Positions 1 to 6,671 of a stretch of DNA of 15,633 nt are shown in pieces; the stretch's first letter is position 1; each line of letters starts with the position of its first letter. The stretch covers positions 1 through 15,633 of the forward strand of contig JBPCUO010000051.1 in assembly GCA_051011135.1 (NCBI GenBank), in the 5' to 3' direction. The position numbers were made by a program, and so were the translations under genes. The notes beneath the pieces were generated by a model that worked only from the letters and a program-made list of their open reading frames with translations, had not been told where the DNA came from and ran no database searches. Source of the DNA: JACOND01 sp051011135 (GTDB lineage Bacteria > Bdellovibrionota > Bdellovibrionia > Bdellovibrionales > UBA1609).

Positions 1-150
1 CGAGGAGCCAATGTTAATAGAAAAGGTTTTATAAAAGATACACCTTTAATGCTTGCTATTAAAAAGAATCGTCCAGAAGTTGCAAAATTGTTATTAAATT
101 ATGGCGCTTATGTAAATGTAAAGGATATGGACGGACGAACTGCTTTAATG
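1..150 (+). repeat. Copy A of a near-identical 150-bp direct repeat
   Basis: Bases 1-150 match 588-737 with three differences that I can count (offset 587), and similarity stops abruptly after the shared TTTAATG. The repeat may extend leftward beyond the window. It encodes an ankyrin unit, so it marks recent duplication or gene conversion between adjacent paralogues. Confidence 0.9.
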
Positions 151-339
151 CATGCTTCTTTTTATGGAAATATAGTAAGGCTATTACTCGCTTACGGAGC
201 CGATGTAAATGCTTCAGATAAGGACGGAGAAACGGCTTTAACTAAGGCTTATGATAAATGGGATTTTTTTTCGCGCGTACCAAAAGAAGATTATAATGGA
301 ACAATTAAGGCCTTACTTGGTGCCGGAGCAACTGAATAA
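1..339 (+). CDS. Ankyrin-repeat protein, 5' end cut by window edge
   Basis: The reading frame is open from the first base of the window, so the ATG at 49 is an internal methionine and the N-terminus lies upstream. About 112 residues are visible. They contain two recognisable ankyrin units (TPLMLAIKKN...LLLNYGAYVN and TALMHASFYG...LLLAYGADVN) and a C-terminal cap ending in ALLGAGATE. The second unit is about two residues short between GN and IVRLLL compared with its paralogues (GHVDIVKLLL), which looks like a small in-frame deletion. The first 150 bases are almost identical to 588-737 in the next gene. By analogy with that gene the missing part probably carries a signal peptide, but this cannot be seen. 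No clear terminator follows. Ankyrin repeats bind other proteins, and the partner is unknown. Confidence 0.85.
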   Translation, partial: RGANVNRKGFIKDTPLMLAIKKNRPEVAKLLLNYGAYVNVKDMDGRTALMHASFYGNIVRLLLAYGADVNASDKDGETALTKAYDKWDFFSRVPKEDYNGTIKALLGAGATE

Positions 340-464
340 AAAAACCTAAAAATAGGCTCGAAAAAACAGTGAAAATATTACAATTTTTTTTGAATTACTA
401 AATAAAAACTTTGATTTACAGGATTTCATGATATATTTTACAAAATCAAACCAAGGAGAAAATT

Positions 465-1178
465 ATGTTAAAAAATTTATTAATCTTATCAGTGCTTTCT
501 TTTTCTGCTGTTTCACAAGCAAAAGTTTCTGTATATAAACTCATTAAAAGAAATGCTAGTGTTCAAAAAATTCAAACGGCGATTGAACGAGGAGCCAATG
601 TTAATAGAAAAGGTTTTATAAAAGATACACCTTTAATGCTTGCTATTAAAAAGAATCGTCCAGAAGTTGCAAAATTGTTATTAGATTATGGTGCTTATGT
701 GAATGTAAAGGATATGGACGGACGAACTGCTTTAATGTACGCCGGCTTGTCTCCTAAAGCCTATTTTGCAAAATTACTTTTGGAAGAAACGGGAGCGAAT
801 ATAAGAGCAAGAGATAATGAAAAAATGACAGCTTTAATGTACGCTGCTAAATCTGATCATGTAGAAACTGCAAAAGTATTAATTGATGCCGGAGCGGATG
901 TAAACGCAAAAGATAAATACGGAGAAACTCCTTTAATGGGTGCTTCTTTATTTGGACAAGTAAAAGCTGTAAAATTATTACTTTCTGAAGGAGCGTATGT
1001 AAAGGCAAGAGACAGAGATGGAAAATCTGCTTTAGATTATGCTTATGCTTATCACAAACCATTATTTTTAATAAATGTTAACGAAACGGATCTTAGAGCT
1101 GTACGCCGAGTATTAATTGATGCCGGAGGAGCAAATAAAGAGTCGTATGCTGAGTATTACTTTCACAATCTCAAGTAA
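465..1178 (+). CDS. Exported ankyrin-repeat protein (Sec signal peptide)
   Basis: This is a 237-residue protein. Residues 1-19 form a signal peptide: a lysine near the start, a hydrophobic core LLILSVLSFSAV, and an SQA cleavage motif before KVS. The mature protein is therefore probably periplasmic or secreted. A half repeat (about 30-49) is followed by ankyrin units at about 54-85, 87-118, 121-152 and 154-185, each with TxLM at the start and LLL/LI-x-x-GA-x-V-N at the end. A less regular C-terminal cap follows (about 187-237). The start is fixed by AAGGAG at 453-458, six bases before ATG. Tandem terminators follow at 1220-1284. Substrate or partner is not deducible; ankyrin proteins act by protein-protein binding. 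It is clearly paralogous to its neighbours at 1-339 and 1336-2013. Confidence 0.9.
   Translation: MLKNLLILSVLSFSAVSQAKVSVYKLIKRNASVQKIQTAIERGANVNRKGFIKDTPLMLAIKKNRPEVAKLLLDYGAYVNVKDMDGRTALMYAGLSPKAYFAKLLLEETGANIRARDNEKMTALMYAAKSDHVETAKVLIDAGADVNAKDKYGETPLMGASLFGQVKAVKLLLSEGAYVKARDRDGKSALDYAYAYHKPLFLINVNETDLRAVRRVLIDAGGANKESYAEYYFHNLK
588..737 (+). repeat. Copy B of the near-identical 150-bp direct repeat
   Basis: This is the partner of bases 1-150, with about 98% identity across an ankyrin unit and its flank. The unit lies in the same position relative to the protein in both genes. Confidence 0.9.
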
Positions 1179-1219
1179 GAGCTAATTAGATAATATTAAA
1201 AATTCAAGATTTAAATATT

Positions 1220-1248
1220 AAAAAAGGCAGTTTTAGACTGCCTTTTTT
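1220..1248 (+). terminator. Rho-independent terminator, first of a tandem pair
   Basis: A stem GGCAG (1226-1230) / CTGCC (1238-1242) with a 7-base loop is preceded by an A-run and followed by six T (1243-1248). The A/T runs extend the stem and would let it work on both strands. It lies 42 bases after the stop of the ankyrin gene at 465-1178. Confidence 0.85.
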
Positions 1249-1255
1249 ATGCTTT

Positions 1256-1284
1256 AAAAAAAGCAGATCTATACTGCTTTTTTT
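1256..1284 (+). terminator. Rho-independent terminator, second of the tandem pair
   Basis: A stem AAGCAG (1261-1266) / CTGCTT (1274-1279) with a 7-base loop sits between seven A and seven T (1278-1284). It is a diverged copy of the preceding terminator: 26 of 31 bases match between 1221-1251 and 1257-1287, with one compensatory stem change. Confidence 0.85.
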
Positions 1285-1335
1285 ATGTACCTTCATATAA
1301 TATATTGGTATAAAAACCTCAAATAAGGAGGAAAT

Positions 1336-2013
1336 ATGTTACAAAAAATACTAATCTTATCAGTGCTTTTCTATTCTGTTTTATCAAACAGTGAAACTCC
1401 TTTAATAAATCTTATTAAGAATGCCAGTGTTCAAGAGGTCCAACTCGCCATAGAAGCAGGAGCGCAAGTCAACTCCAAACATGCCTATAGATACACTCCT
1501 TTAATGGAAGCTGTTACATCTCAAAAGATAGACTTGGTAAAATTATTACTTCAAGCCGGAGCAGATGTAAACGCAGCCGACATAGATGGCCAAACACCTT
1601 TAATGTATGCTGTTGAGTCTCGCAGAGTAGACCTGGTAAAATTATTAATTCAATCCGGAGCAGATGTAAACGCAGCCGAAGACCGAGATGGACAAAGTGT
1701 TTTAATGGTTGCTTCTTTATTAGGGCATGTAGATATTGTAAAATTATTACTTGAACAAGGAGCGGATGTAAACGCTAAAGGTCTTTTTCAACAAACCGCT
1801 TTAATGAATGCAGCTTTAAATAAAAATTCAGAAGTTGTAAAGTTACTTATTGATGCCGGAGCGGATATAAACGCAAAAGATGAAGATGGACTTATTGCTT
1901 TAGATTACGCTTGTGAAAAATCATTATTAAAAACATTATTATTTATGGATAATAAAAAAGCTCGCAAAGATACTATTCAAGCCTTAAGACAAGCTGGAGC
2001 TACCAAGCCTTAA
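1336..2013 (+). CDS. Exported ankyrin-repeat protein (Sec signal peptide)
   Basis: A 225-residue protein. Residues 1-19 form a signal peptide (MLQK, hydrophobic core ILILSVLFYSVL, then SNS before ETP). Its DNA still resembles the leader of the 465 gene (shared AATCTTATCAGTGCTTT). A half repeat (about 25-49) precedes ankyrin units at about 53-85, 86-119, 120-152 and 153-185, then a capping helix that ends RQAGATKP. The third unit boundary carries one extra residue (AAEDRDGQ against AADIDGQ). Two consecutive units are near-repeats at DNA level with a 99-base spacing (around 1530 and 1629). The start is fixed by AAGGAGG at 1325-1331. The tandem terminators upstream insulate it from the previous gene. 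I expect a periplasmic or secreted protein-binding scaffold; the partner is unknown. Confidence 0.9.
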   Translation: MLQKILILSVLFYSVLSNSETPLINLIKNASVQEVQLAIEAGAQVNSKHAYRYTPLMEAVTSQKIDLVKLLLQAGADVNAADIDGQTPLMYAVESRRVDLVKLLIQSGADVNAAEDRDGQSVLMVASLLGHVDIVKLLLEQGADVNAKGLFQQTALMNAALNKNSEVVKLLIDAGADINAKDEDGLIALDYACEKSLLKTLLFMDNKKARKDTIQALRQAGATKP

Positions 2014-2182
2014 GGCAAGCTGTAATTACTGATTCCTATTTTTTAAAACAAGACCTAGAGATTGAGATAGATTTTTTTCATTCAATAAAAGTTTAATAAT
2101 CAAAATTATACTTTATTTATTGCCCCCAATAACCAATAATTTTAATAGTTAAGAAATTTAATTTAACGAAAAAGGAGTTTCG

Positions 2183-2881
2183 ATGTTTAAATTTTATTTT
2201 TATTTATTGCTAACTCTCATTTTTTCAATTTCTTGTTCTCCATTTGGAGATATAAAACAAGCCTCTCAAGTAGCAGAAGTTGTCGTAGAAGTAATCACTG
2301 AAGAGCCTGAACCTGTTCAACAGAAAGTCAAAGGGCCAAAATCTGATTTGATAAAAATGATTGTAAAAAAAGAAAGTGTTGAGGACATTGAAGTTGCTAT
2401 TCAAAATGGATCTGATCTTGAAAATAGAAACGACTTTCATCAAAACACAGTTTTAATGAGAGCTATTTTGAAAAAAAGAGAAGGAGTTTCGGAATTACTA
2501 ATAGAATCCGGAGCCGATATAAACGCAAGAAATTTATACGAAGATACTCCTTTAATAGTTTCTATTTTGAAAAAAAGAGAAGGAATTTCAAAATTGCTGA
2601 TTGAAGCCGGAGCCGATATACACGCAAGAAACGAAGGAGGGTACACTCCTTTAATGCTTGCTGCTCAAAAAAAACAAGTAGAAACTGTAAAGTTATTACT
2701 GGCTTATGGTGCGGATGTGGATGCTGTTGATAATTTAGGAGATTCTGTAATGTCTCATGCTAAAAGAGCAATAGGTTTTTCTAAACCTAAAAAAATTATG
2801 AAAATCTTAAGGGACGCGGGCGCAAAAGGTTATGATGATGGTTATCATAATAATGATAATGATTACCGCAATCGTAAATAA
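2183..2881 (+). CDS. Ankyrin-repeat putative lipoprotein
   Basis: A 232-residue protein. The leader MFKFYFYLLLTLIFSISC ends in a lipobox-like SIS-C with Cys18 as the candidate lipidation site. The motif is not perfect, so plain export is also possible. A flexible, partly acidic linker (about 19-52, EVITEEPEPVQQ) tethers an ankyrin domain made of a half unit (about 55-83) and units at about 87-119, 120-153 and 154-186, with a cap ending ILRDAGAKG. The tail (about 216-232) is rich in Asn, Asp and Tyr. Two units are recent copies of each other at DNA level, 99 bases apart. AAGGAG at 2172-2177 supports the start. It is followed after 35 bases by a close paralogue with a duplicated leader, so the two are probably co-transcribed. 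Predicted location is an envelope-anchored periplasmic scaffold. Confidence 0.85.
   Translation: MFKFYFYLLLTLIFSISCSPFGDIKQASQVAEVVVEVITEEPEPVQQKVKGPKSDLIKMIVKKESVEDIEVAIQNGSDLENRNDFHQNTVLMRAILKKREGVSELLIESGADINARNLYEDTPLIVSILKKREGISKLLIEAGADIHARNEGGYTPLMLAAQKKQVETVKLLLAYGADVDAVDNLGDSVMSHAKRAIGFSKPKKIMKILRDAGAKGYDDGYHNNDNDYRNRK
2463..2617 (+). repeat. Tandem 99-bp ankyrin unit duplication inside one gene
   Basis: A stretch starting CTATTTTGAAAAAAAGAGAA at 2463 recurs at 2562, exactly 99 bases (33 codons, one ankyrin unit) later. Good similarity continues through GGAGCCGATATA-ACGCAAGAA. The neighbouring paralogue (2917-3555) has only one version of this unit. Confidence 0.8.
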
Positions 2882-2916
2882 TATTTATTAAATAAATTAA
2901 CGAAAAAAGAGTTTCA

Positions 2917-3555
2917 ATGTTTAAATTTTATTTTTATTTATTGCTAATCCTATTTTTTTCTATCGCTTGTTCTTCGTTTAAATTCAGCGCTGAAGAGGTA
3001 TCTGAGGCAGAAGAAGTTACTGAGATAGAAGTTGAAGTAGCAGCAGAAGAAGAAGTAGTAACTGAAGGGCTTGAATCTTTTCAACAGGAAGTAATAGTAG
3101 TAGTAGAAGAGCCAAAAGCTGATTTGATAAATATGTTTGTGAACAAAGCTAGTATTGAAGAAATTAATGAGGCCATTTTAGATGGATCTGATCTTGAAAG
3201 TAGAGATAATTTACAAGCCACAGTTTTAATGAGGACTATTTTGAAAAAAAAGGAAGGAATTTCGAAATTCCTGATAGAAGCTGGAGCCGATGTCAATGCA
3301 AGAGATAATCGTCAAACAACGCCTCTCATGTTTGCTGCTCAAAAAAAACAAGTAGAAACTGTAAAATTATTATTGGAAGCCGGAGTCGATGTGAATGCTG
3401 TCGACGAGCAAGGATATCCTGCTTTGTGGTATGCTTATTCAGGATTTTTTAATACAAAGAAAAAAAGAGAAATTATTAGAATCTTAAGAGAAGCGGGCGC
3501 AAAAGATGAGCTTATGTATAGTCGATTCCAAAGAAACTTAATTAAACAGAAATAA
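2917..3555 (+). CDS. Ankyrin-repeat putative lipoprotein, paralogue of the previous gene
   Basis: A 212-residue protein. The leader MFKFYFYLLLILFFSIAC has a lipobox-like SIA-C with candidate Cys18, and its first eleven codons are almost the same DNA as in the previous gene. The linker (about 22-66) is longer and much more acidic (EEVSEAEEVTEIEVEVAAEEE). The ankyrin domain has a half unit (about 70-98), units at about 101-132 and 134-166, and a cap ending ILREAGAKD. It has one unit fewer than its neighbour. The upstream block TAACGAAAAAAGAGTTTCA (2898-2916) is the neighbour's leader with the ribosome site changed from AAGGAG to AAGAG, so translation may be weaker. The 3' end overlaps the convergent nfu gene by 14 bases. 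Confidence 0.85.
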   Translation: MFKFYFYLLLILFFSIACSSFKFSAEEVSEAEEVTEIEVEVAAEEEVVTEGLESFQQEVIVVVEEPKADLINMFVNKASIEEINEAILDGSDLESRDNLQATVLMRTILKKKEGISKFLIEAGADVNARDNRQTTPLMFAAQKKQVETVKLLLEAGVDVNAVDEQGYPALWYAYSGFFNTKKKREIIRILREAGAKDELMYSRFQRNLIKQK

Positions 3556-4096
3556 CTTCTTCTATTTCAGGAATAGATTGTTTGAGTCGAGATTCAATTC
3601 CTTCTTTTAAAGTGTATTGAGAACTAGGGCAACCTGCGCAAGCTCCTTGAAGGCTGAGATAAACTTTTTTATTTTCATAAGAAACAAATTCAATATAACC
3701 TCCATCCATAGCAACAGCGGGTTGTATTTCTTTTGTTAAAATATTTTTGATTGTTTGAACGGTATCCGAATCTTCTTCTAAAGATTGTTCTTTTGAGGGG
3801 GTTTGTTTTTTAAGAACAACTTTTTCTCCTCGATCTAAATGTTCTTTTATCATTTGAGCCAAAGGCTCTGAAATCATATCCCATTCCAGCCATTCTTCTT
3901 TAGTGATAGTGATAAAGTTCGCTCCTATAAATACAGATTTAGCCCAAGGAAATCCAAGAATTTTTGCAGCTAAAGGGGATCGAGAGGATTCATTTCTATT
4001 GTTAATTTCTAATTTTTCCTCACAAATAGGAATATTTAGAACAAATTTTAAGGATTGAGGATTGGGTGTTGGCTCATAAGTAACTTGATGTTTCAT
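3542..4096 (-). CDS. nfu: Nfu-type iron-sulfur cluster scaffold/carrier protein
   Basis: A 184-residue protein with two domains. Residues 1 to about 92 are the Nfu N-terminal domain, with the hallmark TPNPQSLKFVL start and LAAKILGFPWAKSVFIGANF. Residues about 111-184 are the NifU-like domain, with PAVAMDGGYIEFV followed by the cluster-binding CAGC (Cys153 and Cys156) in GACAGCPSSQYTLK. Members of the family hold a 4Fe-4S cluster between two subunits and pass it to apo-enzymes in the cytoplasm. The N-terminal domain is typical of mitochondrial, alphaproteobacterial and some other bacterial Nfu proteins. The start is supported by AAGG just upstream on the minus strand. It is divergent from fbaB across 100 bases and overlaps the convergent ankyrin gene by 14 bases, with no terminator in between. 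No other Fe-S genes are in the window. Confidence 0.93.
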   Translation of the reverse strand: MKHQVTYEPTPNPQSLKFVLNIPICEEKLEINNRNESSRSPLAAKILGFPWAKSVFIGANFITITKEEWLEWDMISEPLAQMIKEHLDRGEKVVLKKQTPSKEQSLEEDSDTVQTIKNILTKEIQPAVAMDGGYIEFVSYENKKVYLSLQGACAGCPSSQYTLKEGIESRLKQSIPEIEEVISV

Positions 4097-4116
4097 AAAT
4101 TTACCTTATAGTAAGA

Positions 4117-4129
4117 GACAATTATTGTC
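4117..4129. promoter_or_regulatory. Perfect palindrome in the nfu/fbaB intergenic region
   Basis: GACAAT-T-ATTGTC is a perfect 6+1+6 inverted repeat. It overlaps the -35 element of the fbaB promoter by five bases and lies about 20 bases upstream of the nfu start codon, so it could be an operator touching both genes. That role is an inference from position; chance occurrence in AT-rich DNA is possible. Confidence 0.4.
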
Positions 4130-4153
4130 ACTGGGGATTTCTAGTTATATATT
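4125..4153 (+). promoter_or_regulatory. Sigma-70-type promoter for fbaB-lysS-recG
   Basis: TTGTCA (4125-4130) and TATATT (4148-4153) are separated by exactly 17 bases, 43 bases before the fbaB start. This is the best-matched housekeeping promoter in the window and would give a leader of about 35-40 bases with the AAAGAGG ribosome site. Confidence 0.6.
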
Positions 4154-4196
4154 GGTTTTGAAGGTGGATTGAATTTAGGATAAAAAGAGGTTTTTT

Positions 4197-5108
4197 ATGA
4201 CAGAAGCAGTGAGAAAAATTTTAAATTATTACCAGAGTGATAACTTAGGGACAGTTAGTAATTTATCACGAATGTTGAACCATGGGGCTTTAGCGGGAAC
4301 AGGTAAAATGCTTATTTTTCCTGTGGATCAAGGTTTTGAACACGGGCCAGCATCTAGTTTTGCTTCTAATCCATCCGCTTACGATCCTGCTTATCATTTT
4401 CAATTAGCGATCGAAGGGGCTTGTAGTGCTTACGCAGCTCCGTTTGGTTTTTTAGATTCTGTGGGTAAAGAATTTGCAGGAGAGATACCTCTTATTTTAA
4501 AAGCTAACAATTCAGATAGCCTTTATAAAGATTCTAAAAATCCTTTACCAGCGATTACCTCAGGCGTTGAAGAGGCTTTAAGATTAGGTTGTTCAGCAAT
4601 AGGACTTACTATTTACCCCGGAAGTGGATCTAGCAAATCAATGTATGAAGATGTCAAAAAAATCAAGCAAGAGGCCCGAAAAGCTGGTCTTCCCTTGGTG
4701 ATTTGGTCTTACCCTAGAGGAGGATCTCTTTCTAAAGAAGGAGAAACGGCGATAGATGTTATTGCTTATGCCGCACAGATCGCCTGTCAATTAGGCGCTC
4801 ATATTGTAAAAGTCAAACCGCCAAAAGATTTTTTTGAAAAACAAGAAAAGATTTATACTGAAAATAAAATCCCTAGCAAATCTTTAAGTCAAAGAGTGCA
4901 ACATATTTTACAATCTGCTTTTAACGGCAGAAGGATTGTGATTTTTAGCGGAGGACCTTCTAAAGGCATACAAGATATTCTAGAAGAAATTAAACAACTC
5001 GCTCAAGGAGGATCTTTTGGAAGTATTGTTGGAAGAAATGTATTTCAAAGACCTAAAAAGGAAGCCTTGGATCTTTTGTCAAAAATTATAGATATTTATA
5101 AATCTTAA
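4197..5108 (+). CDS. fbaB: Class I fructose-bisphosphate aldolase, DhnA/archaeal type
   Basis: A 303-residue cytoplasmic enzyme that cleaves fructose 1,6-bisphosphate to glyceraldehyde 3-phosphate and dihydroxyacetone phosphate through a lysine Schiff base, in glycolysis and gluconeogenesis. Visible family signatures are LNHGALAGTGKMLIFPVDQG with Asp44, the conserved Trp170/Tyr172/Arg174 in WSYPRGG, the likely Schiff-base Lys205 in HIVKVK (Lys207 is the alternative), and phosphate-binding glycine turns SGG (251-253) and GRNVFQ (279-284). It is shorter than E. coli FbaB (about 350 residues) and nearer to the archaeal-type length. The start is set by AAAGAGG at 4184-4190. lysS begins 27 bases after its stop, so it heads an apparent fbaB-lysS-recG operon. 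Related DhnA enzymes make other aldol products (for example in aromatic amino-acid synthesis), so the exact substrate is likely but not certain. Confidence 0.88.
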   Translation: MTEAVRKILNYYQSDNLGTVSNLSRMLNHGALAGTGKMLIFPVDQGFEHGPASSFASNPSAYDPAYHFQLAIEGACSAYAAPFGFLDSVGKEFAGEIPLILKANNSDSLYKDSKNPLPAITSGVEEALRLGCSAIGLTIYPGSGSSKSMYEDVKKIKQEARKAGLPLVIWSYPRGGSLSKEGETAIDVIAYAAQIACQLGAHIVKVKPPKDFFEKQEKIYTENKIPSKSLSQRVQHILQSAFNGRRIVIFSGGPSKGIQDILEEIKQLAQGGSFGSIVGRNVFQRPKKEALDLLSKIIDIYKS

Positions 5109-5135
5109 AAGAAGTAACATTTAAAGAGGTACTCA

Positions 5136-6671
5136 GTGAAAGACGAAGATAATCTTTTAAAAAAAGAAAAAAGAAAAAAAAGAGATAAAATTTTAGAAGA
5201 AGGAATCGATCCTTATCCTCATGTTTATAAAAAAGAAAACAATTCTTTAGATCTATCTCATACCTATAAAAATTTAAAAGAAGGAGATGCTTCTTCTGAA
5301 AAATGCTCTCTTGCGGGAAGAGTGATGAGAAAGCGAGATATGGGTAAGGCTGCTTTTTTTAATATTCAAGATGAACAAGGAGAGTTTCAGTGCTACATCA
5401 AAAAAGAAGATTTTTCCAACATAACAACAAAAGATAACTCTTGGAGCGTTTGGAAACTTACTGACATTGGAGACATTGTTGGTCTTTGTGGAATTGTTTT
5501 TCGAACTAAAAAAGGAGAATTATCTCTTCGTGTTCAAGAATTAAAAATTCTTTGTAAAACCTTGGAAAATCTTCCCGAAAAATATCATGGAATTGAAGAT
5601 AAAGAAATTAAATACCGTTACCGGCATTTAGATTTGATTATGGATGCTGAATCTAGAAAAACTTTCAAGATTCGTTCTCAAATTATTTCTGAAATTAGAA
5701 AATACATGGAGCAAAAATCTTTTATGGAAGTTGAAACTCCTGTCTTGCAACCTATTTATGGAGGAGCGGTTGCTATGCCTTTTAAAACTTATTTTAGAAG
5801 ATTAGAAAGCGATATGTACCTTAAGATCTCTCCAGAAATCTATCTTAAAAAACTTATTGTGGGAGGTTTTGAAAAAGTTTATGAGATTGGAAAAAACTTT
5901 CGTAATGAAGGGATTGATCGCACCCATAATCCTGAATTTACTATGATGGAATATTATGAAGCTTATACAGACTACGAATATCAAATGAATCAATTTGAAG
6001 ATTTGGTTTGTCATGTGGTTCAGAAAATAAAAGGTTCTTTAAAATTTAAATACCAAGATAAAGAAATAGATTTTTCAAAACCTTGGAAGCGTATAAGTAT
6101 TAAAGAAGCGGTTCAAGAATATGGTCAAATGAATATTGATACCTCTTCTTATGAAGATCTTTTAAAAAAAATAAAACAATTAAAACCTGAAGAGGATTTT
6201 AAAAAATTTGAAAAGGTTGAATCCTCAAAACAGGCCGCTTTTAAAGAAGAGTTAATCATGTTGATTTATGAAGCCACCGCTGAAAAAAAACTTTGGCAAC
6301 CTACTTTTGTTAAAGATTTTCCTTTAAGCGTTTCTCCCTTAACTAAAAAACATCGACAGGCTTCTTCTGATAAAAATTATGAAAGAATTGTAGAAAGGTT
6401 TGAGCCTATTATTGCAGGAATGGAAGTAGGGAATGCATACACGGAACTGAACGATCCTGTTGATCAAAAAGAAAGATTAGAAAATCAAAACAGAACGAGT
6501 GAAGAAGATACCTCTCACCCTATGGATCAAAATTTTATTCATGCTATAGAAGTTGGTATGCCACCAACGGGAGGAGTAGGTCTCGGTATAGAAAGATTAG
6601 TTATGATTTTAACTGATAAATCGAGTATTAGAGATTCTATGTTATTTCCTATTTTAAAAACAAAAGCTTAA
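5136..6671 (+). CDS. lysS: Lysyl-tRNA synthetase, class II (GTG start)
   Basis: A 511-residue enzyme that charges tRNA-Lys with lysine using ATP. Residues about 57-140 form the OB-fold anticodon-binding domain (LAGRVMRKRDMGKAAFFNIQ). The catalytic domain follows, with motif 2 FRNEGIDRTHNPEFTMMEYYEAY (255-277), the lysine-recognition stretch EVGNAYTELNDP (430-441) and motif 3 GVGLGIERLVM with Arg487. Length is normal (E. coli LysS is about 505). The start is a GTG, chosen because AAAGAGG (5123-5129) stands six bases upstream and the N-terminal basic helix matches the family. Oddities: the usual GGAxA[R/K]PF is GGAVAMPF (Met214), and the HHN that normally follows is replaced (TYFRRLESDMYL). The stop overlaps recG as TAATG. 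Confidence 0.95.
   Translation: MKDEDNLLKKEKRKKRDKILEEGIDPYPHVYKKENNSLDLSHTYKNLKEGDASSEKCSLAGRVMRKRDMGKAAFFNIQDEQGEFQCYIKKEDFSNITTKDNSWSVWKLTDIGDIVGLCGIVFRTKKGELSLRVQELKILCKTLENLPEKYHGIEDKEIKYRYRHLDLIMDAESRKTFKIRSQIISEIRKYMEQKSFMEVETPVLQPIYGGAVAMPFKTYFRRLESDMYLKISPEIYLKKLIVGGFEKVYEIGKNFRNEGIDRTHNPEFTMMEYYEAYTDYEYQMNQFEDLVCHVVQKIKGSLKFKYQDKEIDFSKPWKRISIKEAVQEYGQMNIDTSSYEDLLKKIKQLKPEEDFKKFEKVESSKQAAFKEELIMLIYEATAEKKLWQPTFVKDFPLSVSPLTKKHRQASSDKNYERIVERFEPIIAGMEVGNAYTELNDPVDQKERLENQNRTSEEDTSHPMDQNFIHAIEVGMPPTGGVGLGIERLVMILTDKSSIRDSMLFPILKTKA

Noticed and set aside
49..339. ATG at 49 as the true start of the first ankyrin gene
   Set aside because: The frame is open to base 1, there is no ribosome site, and the matching methionine in the 465 gene is internal (residue 58).
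1..3555. Repeated sequence blocks considered as CRISPR or mobile-element repeats
   Set aside because: All repeats lie in frame within ankyrin coding units of about 33 codons. There are no spacers, inverted terminal repeats, target-site duplications or transposase genes.
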